In this document: positions 32,021-42,970 of the stretch, one piece after another | Layout: every line of letters begins with the position of its first letter | Numbering within the stretch: position 1 is the stretch's first letter | Source of the DNA: Phialocephala subalpina | Taxonomy: Eukaryota; Ascomycota; Leotiomycetes; Helotiales; Mollisiaceae | Reading direction: 5' to 3' | Assembly: GCA_900073065.1 (NCBI GenBank) | Contig: FJOG01000002.1 | Coordinates: forward strand, 3,202,160-3,266,159 | DNA length: 64,000 nt | Translations under genes and position numbers: made by a program | Notes under the pieces: generated by a model | What the model saw: only the letters and a program-made list of their open reading frames with translations | Told to the model about the DNA's origin: nothing | Database searches by the model: none

Positions 32021-33305
32021 ATGTCTTCCTCCAACCTCCCAGAAACCAACTCCCCACACGACTCCAAAATGACATTTAAAGTCCTCGGCGCCGGTGTAAT
32101 AGGACTAACAACCGCCCTCGAGCTCTCAACCCGCTTCCCAAAATCCCACATCAAAATCCTAGCCACCCATCTCCCCGGCGACCGCTCAATCCAATACACC
32201 TCCCCCTGGGCTGGAGCAAACTGGCTCTCTGTAGCTACAGATAATGGGAGGCAAGAGAACTGGGATCTTGTTACTTATCGGAAGTTTGAGGAGTTGGCTG
32301 ATAGGAAGGGGGGTGAGAGTGGAGTGAGACGGATGCCGATTTGGGCGTTCTATGATAGTGAGAAAGAAAATGCTGGGATTCAGAGTGAAGGAACGGGGAA
32401 GGTGTGGTATGAGGAGATGACTAGGTTGAGGTGGTTGGATGAGAAGCAGGGGGAGAAGAGGGAGGGGACGAGGTTTGGGTATGAGGCGCAGACGTTCGTG
32501 ATTAATGTTCAGGTGTATTTGCCCTGGTGAGTATCGGTCCCTGGAATGAGATGAAAAGAGGAAGCTGATGAGAGGAAAGGTTGCAGAACGAGGCGTTAAA
32601 GAGGGGTATTGAGTTCCAGCGAAAGTCTGTGACTGATATTCGGGAGCTGACCGACGACGCAAACGTAAAGGCAGTGTTCAACTGCACAGGCCTCGGATCG
32701 TACAGTTTGAAAGGTGTGGAGGATAAGTCGCTGTATCCAACTCGAGTTTGTACCCAGGTTCACCTCTGCATACACCGACTGACAGAAATCAGGGACAAGT
32801 AATGCTGGTCGAGAATCCAAAAGTCCCAATGGAGCGCATGTATTTTCGAAGCCCTCAGCGAGTCAACAAAGACACGACATACGTCTTTCCTCGCAATCCG
32901 GGTGGTGGAGTCATTCTTGGCGGTTGTCGTTTCGACAATGAGTGGGATGGCGAAGTGGATCTTGAATTCGCAGAAGACATCAAGAGAAGATGTTGCGCTT
33001 TAGCTCCCGAGCTTGGTAAGCCGGAAGACTTGAAAGTCATTCAGCATGCTGTCGGATTGAGACGTGAGTTCTCCATGCCTTGATCGGTGGGATGTGCTAA
33101 CGTCCATAATAGCAAGTCGAAAAGGTGGTGCGAGGCTGGAGAAGGAAAAGGTTGGAGAGACATGGGTGATTCATAATTATGGCGCCGGTGGTGCTGGGTA
33201 TCAGGCCTCATGGTGAGCTTCCAACCCCATTATTCAACAAATGCAGACTGACAAGTGATCAGGGGACTGGCGAAGGATGCTGTGGATTTGGTGCAGACTG
33301 ATTAG
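32021..33305 (+). CDS. D-amino-acid oxidase
   Basis: Five exons (32021-32526, 32580-32745, 32793-33063, 33113-33212, 33263-33305) close to 361 aa, usual for the family. The FAD Rossmann motif is VLGAGVIGLTTALEL. SPWAGANW, FNCTGLGS, TYVFPRNPGGGVILGGC, VGLRPSRKGGARLE with the substrate-binding Arg, and HNYGAGGAGYQASWG follow. The enzyme deaminates D-amino acids to 2-oxo acids with release of H2O2. Fungal members usually end in a peroxisomal SKL-type tripeptide; this one ends in ...LVQTD without it, so location in the cytosol or a different last exon should be considered. Its last 47 bp overlap the 3' end of the convergent Zn2Cys6 gene. Confidence 0.94.
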
Positions 33306-35317
33306 AAATTGTAATTGAGTCTGACTGTGCTGCCGGAAACCCTTCGAAGTCATCCATGAAGCTCAGCATATCGTCAAAGTTCGATATCTCGTTGTACGAA
33401 GGCGGAACCTCATGAGTTATTGTCCCCTCGATCTGCGTGGGTCCTACAACAGGCATAATATCCTGCTGCATGAACATCTTCGTCCATAAACTCTGTATGT
33501 GTAGACGAGTTTGATGATGCCTCAAGCTAGACGGATCAGCGGCCGTCATAATAATTAGTCGGACATTGTCAAACATTCGACTGGTATTGATGTTCCTGGG
33601 ATCTGGCTGCCCACTGCCGATAGCTATGTCTCCTTGTCGTCTCTCTTCATGATCCTCTAGTCGATCCAAGTCGAACTCAAGCATGCCTTGAGGATCAGCA
33701 GCTTCGTAGAGACGTGTCAACAGTTCGATGGTCTCGCTCCATGCTCCAGCAATAGGCCATATGCTCTCCCATGATTTGAGAACTTTGCATATCAGGACGA
33801 GCTTTTCGGTCGTAGATATTCTGTGCGGACATTGCCGGTCGTATCCTGAGAATTGCACCATTCGGAAGATTCTCCACAGATGACAACAAGCGGCTGTCTC
33901 CAATGCAAGTCCAACGAAGGGACCGTGTAGCAGCTGGCGATCAACCTCATCTCCTCCTAATAACAATGAAGCCATATCGGTGATCTCGTCGGCGTGATTG
34001 AGGCATGTCTTGATAACAGCCCGGCCACCCGAAGGCTCGGGCGACGATGGCGACTCGAAAGCAGGATCTCCTTCGTAATCCGGCAGATACTCTTGGTGAG
34101 CAACACAAAGGGCATGATTGAGGATAAAGTGGAACTCCACAAACATGCTTCCCTGACCAAGCATGGAATGTGTCTTATAATTTTTCATGGACCATTGCAT
34201 CCTCAAAGGCAGACTCTCCTTGAAAGATTTGATCGATTGCTCGGTCTTGTAAAAGCAGCTGTCTGAATCGGTCGGCGATGGTTGTTTACCCATAAGTCCT
34301 AGCGCAAAAATATCGGTCATGATCCCCCAGTACTCGATCGCCTTGATCAGGAATGGATAGACTTCTCGAGATTCAGGATCCGGGCCAGAGTCCAGGAGAA
34401 ATCTGCGACCAGGACACTCCTCGAAGAAGAATGAAGCTTCAGGACAAGGTAGAAAGCAGCGAAGCTTGGTGGTATATAGAGTCTGTGGCCGAGAACAAAT
34501 GACTGACGACAATCGGTCCATGATAAAGCACGTCCATAGTGTTCTTCTCCTGGTCTCTTGCTCTCTCGCTGAGTGACGTTGGTGATACTCTCTCCCAAGA
34601 CGCAATGCTTGACTCATCCGGATGCCAGTACCAATATACATCCATGCTTTGTAACCAGTACGGCAAAGCAGCTCTCTGAATCCTAGAATGAGATTTGCTT
34701 GCGTAGAGGACACTCGGGGACAGTCAGCATGAGAAGAATCGGCAATCACATGTGGCAACGTACCAGTAGGCTGATCAGACGTGCCGCGAGAGTGCTTCTG
34801 GGCACTCATGGCCAATCTGTCAGACAGGTTTAAAGCACTCTCCCCATTGAAGACTTCTCGTGAATCCACATCGGAGATATACAAAGCACTCAAGCAGTAG
34901 ATAGACGCCAAAAGAAAAGGTGGGTGATCTTGAAGGTCCATTGACTCGAAATATGGGCGATGTATACTTTGTCGCATGACAGAAAGATGAGGTACAGAAA
35001 AGAAAAGATTAATCAAAACTCGATGCTGGCTCTCGCTCATGAGACTTTCGTGATCCTCCTCGTGAAGCACGACTCCATCAGGATCCCTCTCGCTGCTCCA
35101 CTTGCACTCATTGTTGAGGCGTAAGCAGTTCCTGCAAGACGGCTTGGCGCCATTGCATTTGATCTTTCGACGTCGACTGGCCTCTATCAGTGTACTTCTG
35201 ATAAGAAGGAGGAGGAACGGACCAAGGAAGGCAAGCCCGCGTCGTGCGATGCTTTACGCTTTCTTTCTCAATACGTCTTCTCTTCTGTTCTTGCCGTCCT
35301 TGTGCTGTCTCCTCCAT
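33259..35317 (-). CDS. Zn2Cys6 transcription factor with fungal_trans domain
   Basis: Exon 1 (35317-35223) gives KHRTTRACLP. After a 46-bp intron, exon 2 completes the zinc cluster as CRRRKIKCNGAKPSCRNC...NNEC. A second intron at 34713-34763 is 51 bp, in frame and without a stop, so a naive reading keeps it. Removing it gives QPTVSSTQANLILGFREL, the expected fungal_trans start, and a 653-aa protein. Later blocks are AWMYIGTGIRMSQALRLGRE and RRRTLWTCFIMDRLSS. The acidic tail (NFDDMLSFMDDFEGFP) may be an activation region. It is convergent with the D-amino-acid oxidase gene and overlaps it; whether it regulates that gene is unknown. Confidence 0.9.
34713..34763 (-). other. Cryptic in-frame intron (51 bp) of the Zn2Cys6 gene
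   Basis: It starts GTACGT, has GCTGAC before the 3' end and ends CGAG. Length divisible by three and no stop, so the frame stays open if retained. The retained peptide (GTLPHVIADSSHADC...) breaks a conserved domain, which argues that it is spliced. Confidence 0.75.
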
Positions 35318-35705
35318 CTTAAGAACAGTGTCATCGTGTTCTGTTCATGAGAAGCATTTCTTGCGATGGTTGTCGAGGTTGTTGTTGGACTAGTTGGACG
35401 AGGTGGACACGACGAGTGTCGTGCAAGTTCTTATATCCGATACTCGGCTTTACTGTACTAAAGTAGTCGGATCCGAAGTAAAGTGGAGCATAAACCCCTA
35501 CTGGAGCAGGGTCAATTTCAGCCTCGCTGTTTGGGCTGCGCCGCCTTCCTTCCAGCATCAAACTCCAACATTACATCAACACCCAGCGTCTTGTCTGCAT
35601 GATAATGATGTCGCTTCTCTCGCTTCCTTCCTGCAATCCCAAAGTCGATTCGCAGAAAGTGCCCTGAGAACTCAGCATTCTCGACATCGACTACAATCAT
35701 TCACA
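35318..35705. promoter_or_regulatory. Divergent promoter region
   Basis: About 390 bp between the Zn2Cys6 gene and a zinc-ribbon membrane-protein gene facing away. It contains short GTTGTTGG / CGAGGTGGACACGACGAG repeats around 35380-35420. No specific site recognised. Confidence 0.35.
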
Positions 35706-36557
35706 ATGGTGTGCCTGGTCGAACCTGCATATGCCGTGGCTCGAGGAGTCGATGAGCTATCACGCAGATTAGGGATTGGAGCATTCGAAGGTGCCTAGCC
35801 CCGCTTTCTCGTACAGATACTCACTTCAATCTCTCCTTGTTCCTGGGATATTCTCCTTTATCTGTTTCTTCAGCCAGCAACTAACATTTGTACAGTCGGG
35901 GACAACTGGAAATGCCCCTCCTGCTTCGAGAACGACTCGCCCAACTTCCCACTCTGCACCGAATGCAAATCCTCCTATGTTTACGAAGTCACCATTCTCA
36001 AGCGCAGCGATGCTTTCAACCACCGGCGGGATGTCCGTATTGCCACCCCAGGCTTAGGTACGGGCCTCTCCGCCGGTCTTCTCAACGCCAGTATGAAAAT
36101 TTGGCCATGGTCTTCTTGCCTCTCCTCGTTCACCGAAGCTATTGCTGCACGGGTGCCTACCTCTATACTCACCCTCTTACAGGAAGGAAGTCGGGTGAGG
36201 GCATACTACAACTTCACACTCATGGTGTCATCTCTGTGTTCAGGCGTAATGCTGAGCGGGATAGTGATCGTTTTTCTTTTCCTGGCGGCTATCTACCCGT
36301 CAGCAGCGATGAATTTGAGGTCTGCCCGCAAACAAATGACTCCCATAGGATGGGTCCCGTTCGTGGTCATCAGTATAGTCTATTATTGGGTAATCTTTCA
36401 TGGCGTACAAATCGAAGAGTTCATCCTGGTGTCCTTGCCTATGTATTTGGGTTGCATAACACTTAGTAATTTAGTTTGTTCTCGGAACAGATTGGACGGG
36501 AAGGAGACAAAGGACGAAAGCTCGTTGAAGATTGCTGAGGAAGGGAAGAAGAGCTAA
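35706..36557 (+). CDS. Small membrane protein with RanBP2-like zinc ribbon
   Basis: Two exons (35706-35790, 35896-36557) joined by a 105-bp intron give 248 aa. After ~28 residues there is a zinc ribbon: NWKCPSCFENDSPNFPLCTECKS, with W, two C-x2-C pairs and a central N as in RanBP2-type fingers. Three hydrophobic segments follow: SGVMLSGIVIVFLFLAAIYP, VPFVVISIVYYWVIF and ILVSLPMYLGCITLSNLV. A charged cytosolic-type tail closes the protein. I do not recognise a named family. RanBP2-like ribbons bind ubiquitin or RNA in known proteins; here this is only a possibility. Confidence 0.65.
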
Positions 36558-36845
36558 GGGCGCACATATTGGGTCCGTCTTTGGATTGTGGAGAACGGCA
36601 TTGAGGTGTCGACTCCAGCGAAATGAACCTGTTCTTCCCACATACGGCCAGCGTTTTCAATCTCCCATTCTCCCAGCCTCAACAATATATCCGAGGCTGA
36701 GTAGGCTAAGAAACTGCATGCTGTAAAGCGTTACAGGAATGGCCAACAGTGGTCCTTGCTCAGAAAAGACAGCAGAAAAAGTTTGTGCAGGGCTGTGAGG
36801 TCGAGAACGCTTGGAACGACGACAGTTTCGAATTTCTCATGTATT

Positions 36846-37140
36846 ACCTATGTCGCCTTTTAAGAACTTGCAGAGGAGTCAGCTGTAATATTTATGCCGT
36901 TATACTCACGTTTTCTATCTTGATCTCCTTTTTGTACTTCGCCTGCACACCAACGCCTGTGTTTGACTTTGGGCCAAACCATCGTTTCGTATCTGTAATT
37001 ACATATAGTCGAAAACATGGCTTCAAGTTGAACACAGGATCAGTAACAATAACGGCCCGCTGTATTACACAATCCTGGCGGCTAAACCTGTCAATTGTGT
37101 TGGTTATCCCAAGCGGAGACCGCCTGGTAGCCCGTTGCAG
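36846..37140 (+). repeat. Diverged copy of the 3' flank of the 37.3-kb gene
   Basis: Shares blocks in the same order with 38412-38720: AAGAACTTGCAGA, TTTATGCCGTT, TTTGACTTTGGGCCA and a GAACxCAGGATxCAG-like segment. By eye the two are clearly related but well diverged. The rest of 36558-37336 has no supported gene. Confidence 0.6.
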
Positions 37141-37336
37141 CCCTTGCATTTTCCAATCACAAAAACAACACGGGATGATCAAAACCCAGACAGAACCAAC
37201 ATGAAGGCTGTTGCCTAGTTCTCATCCTTTCGCAGACTATTGAAACTTTTTTCCATCCTCCTATACTCTCTCAAATTGTCTTTCCATAACTATCCCTATC
37301 AGGCACGATCTAGCAGCCACCGCACATCCAGGTATC

Positions 37337-38395
37337 ATGGAGAATATCGAAAGAGACCCTTCAACAGAGATTGGCCGGAAAAGACGCCGAGACGAGGTCG
37401 AGGACGATGGCGAGAATCCGAAGAAACAAACAGTCAGTGCCCGTTCACACAGGCCCAGGCGTCAGCGCGAGATTTCGGGGGTGGAGAAGGTGAAACTCAT
37501 TAAGAAAATGCTCGAATTTGAACGCCAAGACAAGATTGAAAAGACGAGCAAGGACTTGATCGAAGCAGATAGGAAATATCTCGAGAAGATGCTGGAGTCG
37601 AAGACCTCCGTTTTAGTTCTAGAGCGCTCACATACATGGAGAGCGCATTGTCGAGCCAATTTCTGCATCCCGAAGCAGCTCACGAAGCGTCCGAACATCG
37701 AGTCGAACTTTCGTTTGAAACTCTTTAATCTTACTAATGCGAGTGTATATGCTATGCCGACTTATGGTCGTAAGTCTTTCCGGAGATGCTCGACTATGGC
37801 ACTGACATTGTCTACAGTGCCAGGCGATTACTACCACGTGTCATGCATGGAACAGATCTTCGATCTTGCAACTCTGCTCCAGCCAAAGCATCTGCTGATC
37901 AAGGGCGGAGCCACTTGGGTCAGTCTCTGGGCGGATGCTCTCCAGCTCTCAAAATTTCATTCTGCAGTTGAGGATTGGTTTGAGAACGGCGGTCGATCAT
38001 ATGCCCCAGAAGAAATTGAAGCATGGGAGAAAGTATACGGCGAATGGAAGAGCGGAGAGAGCAGCCAGTGGATAAGGCATTGCATACATACACACGAAGG
38101 CGAAACATGCGATTGCAAACCTCTATCTCCCGAGCCGAAAAAAAGCGATTACTTCCCGCACGAGAGCATACCTCGTTCGTTGAGCGAAGTGCTTGCCTCG
38201 ATTCGCGAGGCAGACCAGATTGACAGCATCCCTCAAAGCCTTCTAGATGATTTAGGAGCCCCCTCTTCTGATGAAGAAGGTGGCGACCTAAGTTCGAACA
38301 AGGGCAAGGAGGTCGCTCTTCGTTCTCTCCCAAACATAGTGGGAAATCCGGAAGTACTCGCTACCCCGAAGGATATCAAGAGAGAATCACAGTAG
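37337..38395 (+). CDS. Conserved-looking fungal protein of unknown function (Cys/His patch)
   Basis: The reading frame is open for 352 codons, but a 48-bp in-frame intron (37770-37817, GTAAGT...CTACAG) is very likely. Splicing joins YG to LPGDYYHVSCMEQI and gives 336 aa. The N-terminus is charged with a basic patch (GRKRRRDEVEDD) and a predicted coiled helix (KVKLIKKMLEFERQDKIEK). The middle has HCRANFC, then YYHVSCMEQIFDL and a CIHTHEGETCDC patch that could bind metal. The C-terminus is acidic and Ser-rich. I do not recognise the family. Copies of its 3' region occur on both sides, so the locus was duplicated locally. Confidence 0.62.
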   Translation: MENIERDPSTEIGRKRRRDEVEDDGENPKKQTVSARSHRPRRQREISGVEKVKLIKKMLEFERQDKIEKTSKDLIEADRKYLEKMLESKTSVLVLERSHTWRAHCRANFCIPKQLTKRPNIESNFRLKLFNLTNASVYAMPTYGRKSFRRCSTMALTLSTVPGDYYHVSCMEQIFDLATLLQPKHLLIKGGATWVSLWADALQLSKFHSAVEDWFENGGRSYAPEEIEAWEKVYGEWKSGESSQWIRHCIHTHEGETCDCKPLSPEPKKSDYFPHESIPRSLSEVLASIREADQIDSIPQSLLDDLGAPSSDEEGGDLSSNKGKEVALRSLPNIVGNPEVLATPKDIKRESQ

Positions 38396-38411
38396 TGAAA
38401 GCCAATTTTCT

Positions 38412-38720
38412 GCCTCTTGCAACACCTTCTAAGAACTTGCAGAAGAGGCACCTGCGATGTTTATGCCGTTGTTTCTGCATCTCTATTCAATGTCTTTCTT
38501 TCTGGATTTCATCTGCAGACTGAAGCCAGTCTTTGACTTTGGGCCAGACCACCACTTCATATGCTATAAATACTTCTAGTTTTGACCTGAAATTATGCCT
38601 TCTAAATGAACCCAGGATTCAGGACCGACGCATTTGCACTTGACGATCCTGTTGCTGTCACTCAATACAGGCGTAATGCATAAACTCGCTCAGTCTAGAC
38701 ATGATACACGCGTTGGGATA
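38412..38720 (+). repeat. 3' flank shared with 36846-37140 and partly with ~40430-40490
   Basis: It begins just after the stop codon of the unknown gene. It contains the same ordered blocks as the copy at 36.9 kb; its first part (TTTTCTGCCTCTTG...) matches the copy after 40435. Confidence 0.55.
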
Positions 38721-38867
38721 CGGGACCACGCAACGATTGTATGATAGATGTTACACGTAGACTGGATTTAGCAAGCGGGGCTTGGGGTCATTATATTGGT
38801 ATATAGACTGGGCTTGAACAGATCACCGATTTCTGTGCAATTGTCTTCTACCACCTCGTGCAAATCT

Positions 38868-39653
38868 CTACTTAATGATGACTAGCACTCCATAATTGGG
38901 GATAGTCTTGTAAGTCTCCAATTCAACCAAACTTGCACCTCCCAGTCCTTCCCCCTTCAAGTACCTCTCTGGAACTTTCGTAACGCCCCACTCCAGTTTG
39001 CCCTTTAGCCCCGCCTCTCTCGCCGCCTCCTCATATAATTCCTTCTTCAGATGGTAGCATTCAAAATTTAGCTCTCCGACAGGCGTGTCACCATGCACGC
39101 GGAAATAAATCCCGTCCTTGACGTCCCTGATATGGTTGTAGATCAAATATCCCGATCCCGCCGGCATGGGACGAGCATTTACCTCAGCATTGAGAGAATC
39201 TATCGGATTCGAAGAAGGCGGAACCGTGATTGAAACAAAATGCCCACCGTCCTTAAGATTCATTGCGATGTTGCGAAACATGTTGACTAGACCAGCGCGA
39301 TCTGGGGCGTAGTTGAGGAGCCAAGCGCCGAAGACGAGGTCAAAGGGCCCGCCGTCGTAAGCTTTTGGAATTGAACAGTCGGCTTGTATGTATGATACCT
39401 CTTTCCCTCGGCGCTGGGCTTCGTCTATCATAACGGAGGAGATGTCTACACCAAGTACAGAGCTTGCTCCCCATTCGAGGAAGCTGTAGGTGTAGAAGCC
39501 TGATCCGCAAGCGAGCTCGAGAATTCGAGCGTTTTCGATAAAAGGTGTTACTTTTTCACGAACATTCTCACGCTCGATCAAGGCGATGGACGCTCCACGG
39601 ATATAATCGTAGGGAGCTTGAATGGTATCATACTGCTGCTCCACACCTGCCAT
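38868..39653 (-). CDS. Class I SAM-dependent methyltransferase
   Basis: Single exon, 261 aa from MAGVEQQYDTIQAPYDYI. An upstream in-frame ATG at 39704 would add 17 residues; the chosen start places the SAM fold normally. Motif I is ILELACGSGFYT, motif II has VLGVDISSVMIDEA, then YIQADCS, DLVFGAWLLNYA in the motif IV position and LKDGGHFVSIT in motif V. The C-terminal half carries the substrate-binding part and no membrane segment. Such stand-alone enzymes methylate small molecules; the substrate is unknown. It faces no evident cluster partner, except perhaps the propeller gene 1 kb away. Confidence 0.88.
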   Translation of the reverse strand: MAGVEQQYDTIQAPYDYIRGASIALIERENVREKVTPFIENARILELACGSGFYTYSFLEWGASSVLGVDISSVMIDEAQRRGKEVSYIQADCSIPKAYDGGPFDLVFGAWLLNYAPDRAGLVNMFRNIAMNLKDGGHFVSITVPPSSNPIDSLNAEVNARPMPAGSGYLIYNHIRDVKDGIYFRVHGDTPVGELNFECYHLKKELYEEAAREAGLKGKLEWGVTKVPERYLKGEGLGGASLVELETYKTIPNYGVLVIIK

Positions 39654-40717
39654 ATTTTTTGGGGTGGATAAATGGTCTAGAGAGAATCCTGGAAGACAGG
39701 TCAACGAGTGGAGTGGGGTTGGGGAGGCGAGTGTCTACTTCTACTTCACAAAATAGCCTTCGCAGACTCTAAGTTCTCGCGATAAGTTTTGATCTTCTCC
39801 CTCTGACTATCTTCGGACTTTGACCAAAGTAGCGATATAAGATTGGACAAATTTTCGACGTATAAGGTACAATTCTCAATCATCCCACTCAATAGAATCG
39901 GGTTGTCTGGTCAAGAGCGAGAGCGTGCAATCAAATAAGCGTCGATGCCTTCGAGGATTAGTTGCTGCACAATGAGATCGATACTCAGCCAGAGAAGTGA
40001 GATAGGGATGTCTTTCATAGATGACCAGATATTATGCAGTTGGGCGAGGAATGTTGCAAGGCCGACTATACCCGGCTGCGCCTAGAACCTCTATTTTGAC
40101 GTTGGTCAACGTATCCCAGAATTCATACAAATATGACCAACAAACTCGAGTATGGAGATTGGAAGTTTGTTACAGAAGGAAGGTGTTTTTTGTGAGCTCA
40201 AAATCAGCCCGATAAAGCATGGGCAGAAACTTCGCATGTATGATAGGCATAGCCTCCGCGCAATTGTCGCAACCCCCATTGGCTACAGTACTCGGTAAGC
40301 GGCAATTGAATGCGTAATCTTTAGGATCCGGATTAAGAACGCTCTCCATCTCCCCCAAACACATCAGGAGATCCAGATCTACTGTACATGCCACCCCGAA
40401 AGATATCAACAGAGAGAGTCAGTGATAAGAGTCGGTTTCCTGCCTCTTGTAGCACTTAGCAACTTTAGGTGTTACTATATAATACTCGGCGCGACCGGCC
40501 TCTCGAGCTTTGCACTCTTTGTTCTGCAGATTCATGAAAGGTGTTGATAAGTTAAGATACAGGAAATCGTGTTGCCAATTATGGTGCATTATGTATTTAT
40601 GTCCTGTTTACTCAATTACAAAAACTTCTTGCTTCAAAATCCAGTGGTATCGATATAAACCACGGAGCCTGGTACCACCACACTTCCATTAATCGGTAGA
40701 GCAAGTCCTTCTCATCA
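39654..40717. other. Interval with a gene-fragment relic
   Basis: Promoter of the methyltransferase at the left. A 3'-end fragment of the 37.3-kb gene lies at about 40345-40435. Otherwise no supported gene. Confidence 0.45.
40345..40435 (+). pseudogene. 3'-terminal fragment of a copy of the 37.3-kb gene
   Basis: The end reads HATPKDINRESQ-stop, against LATPKDIKRESQ-stop in the intact gene, preceded by a matching CTCCCCCAAACAC...GAGATCC block. The 3' flank (GGTTTCCTGCCTCTTG...) continues the match. The remainder of the coding region is absent or unrecognisable. Confidence 0.65.
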
Positions 40718-41758
40718 TTAGCTTGTTAACCCTCTAACCGCACTTGGAAACTGGTACTCACCACCACTAGTCGTCAAATACAACCTTTTCGAATCACTCG
40801 CCAACCTCCCAAACTCCCCCGCCGTTACCCCCGCCAACGTCGTACTGGTATTGCTCCCAGCAATCACCTCCGCAATACTCTTCCCCGGCAACAGCGCACT
40901 CAACTCATCCATTTGGTTCTGCGCAATGAAAGCCGTTCCATCGCTCTTGAAGATGAAGTCATCTGCCTTTGGCACATTTGCCGTTACTACCTCCGAGATT
41001 CCATATGGCACAGCTGCTGCAGTAATCAGGACCCGGTTCAGAGAGCCTCTCGCAGTATTTGTCCAGTAGAGATATGAGCCGCGAATCTTGACGCCATTGG
41101 CGGTCAGGTTCGTTGTAGGGTTGAGTGGACGCTTCATGAGAGGATCGTTGACTGCGATGTTATACACTCCAGTCTTGGTGTTGACCTTGTACACCCAACC
41201 ATTATACACATCCGCAACCAGAATATGACTCGCATCTAGCGTCGTCATCCCATTCAAGAAGTCCGCAGACACGACATCGACGAGCTTAGTGACAGTCGCA
41301 TTACTTGTCACAACACCAGTCGAGGACACGTTAAAGGTGTTCATGTTAATCTCCCATATCGAATTAACACCACTCGTCTTAACGAAATAATCATCTACGA
41401 AAGCAGATGTGACGACGTAGAAGACTCCTGCGACAGTCTCGGAGATGCCGAGGCAGCCCATATACTGTGATGCGTTCCATGATGCGACGGTGATGGGTGC
41501 GAGGACGCCTGTGGGGTCGACTTGAATGACTTCTGGTGTGTCGAGACGAGAGACGAGGATGCGGCCGTTGGCTTGGACGGCGAGGTTTTCGCACCAGGAG
41601 GGGAAAGCGAAGGTGTGGACAATGTTGACTGTCAGAGGGAGGGAGACAGTGCGAGGTGAGAGAGAGGTCTCAACTGTGGGAAGAGCATGGACAAGGCGAG
41701 GGGTAATGGCCAAGATACTGATTGTGGCAGCACACCATGATAGAAGGGGTTGCAGCAT
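40718..41758 (-). CDS. Secreted six-bladed beta-propeller protein (SMP-30/gluconolactonase-like)
   Basis: Single exon, 346 aa. Signal peptide MLQPLLSWCAATISILAIT...VHALP. Propeller-type repeats follow: WCENLAVQANGRILVSRLDTPEV, CLGISETVAGVFYVVTS, NGMTTLDASHILVADVYNGWVYKV, ANGVKIRGSYLYWTNTARGSLNRV, DDFIFKSDGTAFIAQ and GEFGRLASDSKRLYLTTSGG. Several N-x-S/T sites suggest glycosylation. Fungal proteins of this shape include secreted lactonase-like enzymes and hetero-Diels-Alderase-type proteins of natural-product clusters. Without a cluster here I only call the fold. Confidence 0.82.
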   Translation of the reverse strand: MLQPLLSWCAATISILAITPRLVHALPTVETSLSPRTVSLPLTVNIVHTFAFPSWCENLAVQANGRILVSRLDTPEVIQVDPTGVLAPITVASWNASQYMGCLGISETVAGVFYVVTSAFVDDYFVKTSGVNSIWEINMNTFNVSSTGVVTSNATVTKLVDVVSADFLNGMTTLDASHILVADVYNGWVYKVNTKTGVYNIAVNDPLMKRPLNPTTNLTANGVKIRGSYLYWTNTARGSLNRVLITAAAVPYGISEVVTANVPKADDFIFKSDGTAFIAQNQMDELSALLPGKSIAEVIAGSNTSTTLAGVTAGEFGRLASDSKRLYLTTSGGEYQFPSAVRGLTS

Positions 41759-42970
41759 GGTGAAACTGAACGACGTCAGGAGGTGGACAAGAAGAGAAAA
41801 GCCGCAGGTGCGTGCGAAGGTGCGCAGGTTGAAAGTCCTGTACTTGAAGGACGTTCAAGCTACATCAATCTCACGTTCAATAAACAGATTTGAACCCAGT
41901 GCAGTGGAACCCAATAAGACAACACAATTGCAGAAAGAAAAGAGGAGTCTGACCCGGGAAATGCCTCTTGGAGAAGTATTGACCGAAATGTTGACGTATG
42001 CTATATTTCCAGCCTTCCATATCAAGCATAACGCCATCGGGATGTCAATATGCAGGACGATATCTCAAAACTTGAGCTGTAAAGCCCATGATTGGACGAG
42101 CCAAACTTCCCAAACTTGACATCCACTCGAAGCGGGGTAATCTTTTGCGTGGATTCTGGTGGGCTGGAGTGAAACATGGGGTGTTACCCGGGCCGCAACG
42201 ATGTCTGTATTGTGCTCGAGTCTTGAGTCGTCGTATTGCAGGTCGATTGTGTGCGGTAGTTTGAACTCGATCTTCAAAGCTTGATTCCAGATGAGCCCCG
42301 AGTCCTTACTTCGTGATACCATGTGTCGACTTGGGTAAGGAGATTGGACCTACTTCTCACAATCAACAATCTCCGCAGAAAATGCCAAAAGCAAGCATCT
42401 GCAATGCAGGTACATCCCATCTCGTCCACCGCCGACACCATATCCAACCCGCCCCTTTCCACGGAAAACAATCAACCGGAGACACCGGCTACTTAAGAGA
42501 TTTCAAGATTTCAACCACCGATGTGAACGGAAGGCGTCAGGGGCGCATATGCACTTCGATATGCACTTCGGTGCACCAGTGACGGGCTCGCATGTCAGCT
42601 TCGGTCCCGACCCCACGATTAGAGTAAGCTTCTCGGTTAATTCGATCTCTAAGCGAATGTACAAGGGGGAAGCAGGGGGCGGCTGCACGCGCTTGTTGAA
42701 GTAATTTATCCGGGACTTATGCGGCGAGATTGCGAGAACGCGAGAGATAGTCTTTCCTGTTTTGCCAGAAATTGTTTGTCCTGCAGATCTGATATTTTTT
42801 CAACCCGCCTGCTTCACTTGGACCGTGGGCGCGAGCAATCTCGTAGCATATCGACGTGCCGCTCGCTATCAAAATTGAGAGCTTGAAAATTTACTCGCAA
42901 TGCCTTCTCAAAGAACTCCAAACTCGCTCAGAAATCCACTTTCACTATATCGTACACTCGTACTGTACGC
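41759..42970. other. 1.2-kb interval without a supported gene
   Basis: Promoter of the propeller gene at the left and 3' end of the SAT4 gene at the right. A short tandem duplication of ATATGCACTTCG lies near 42547-42570. Nothing else recognised. Confidence 0.4.
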
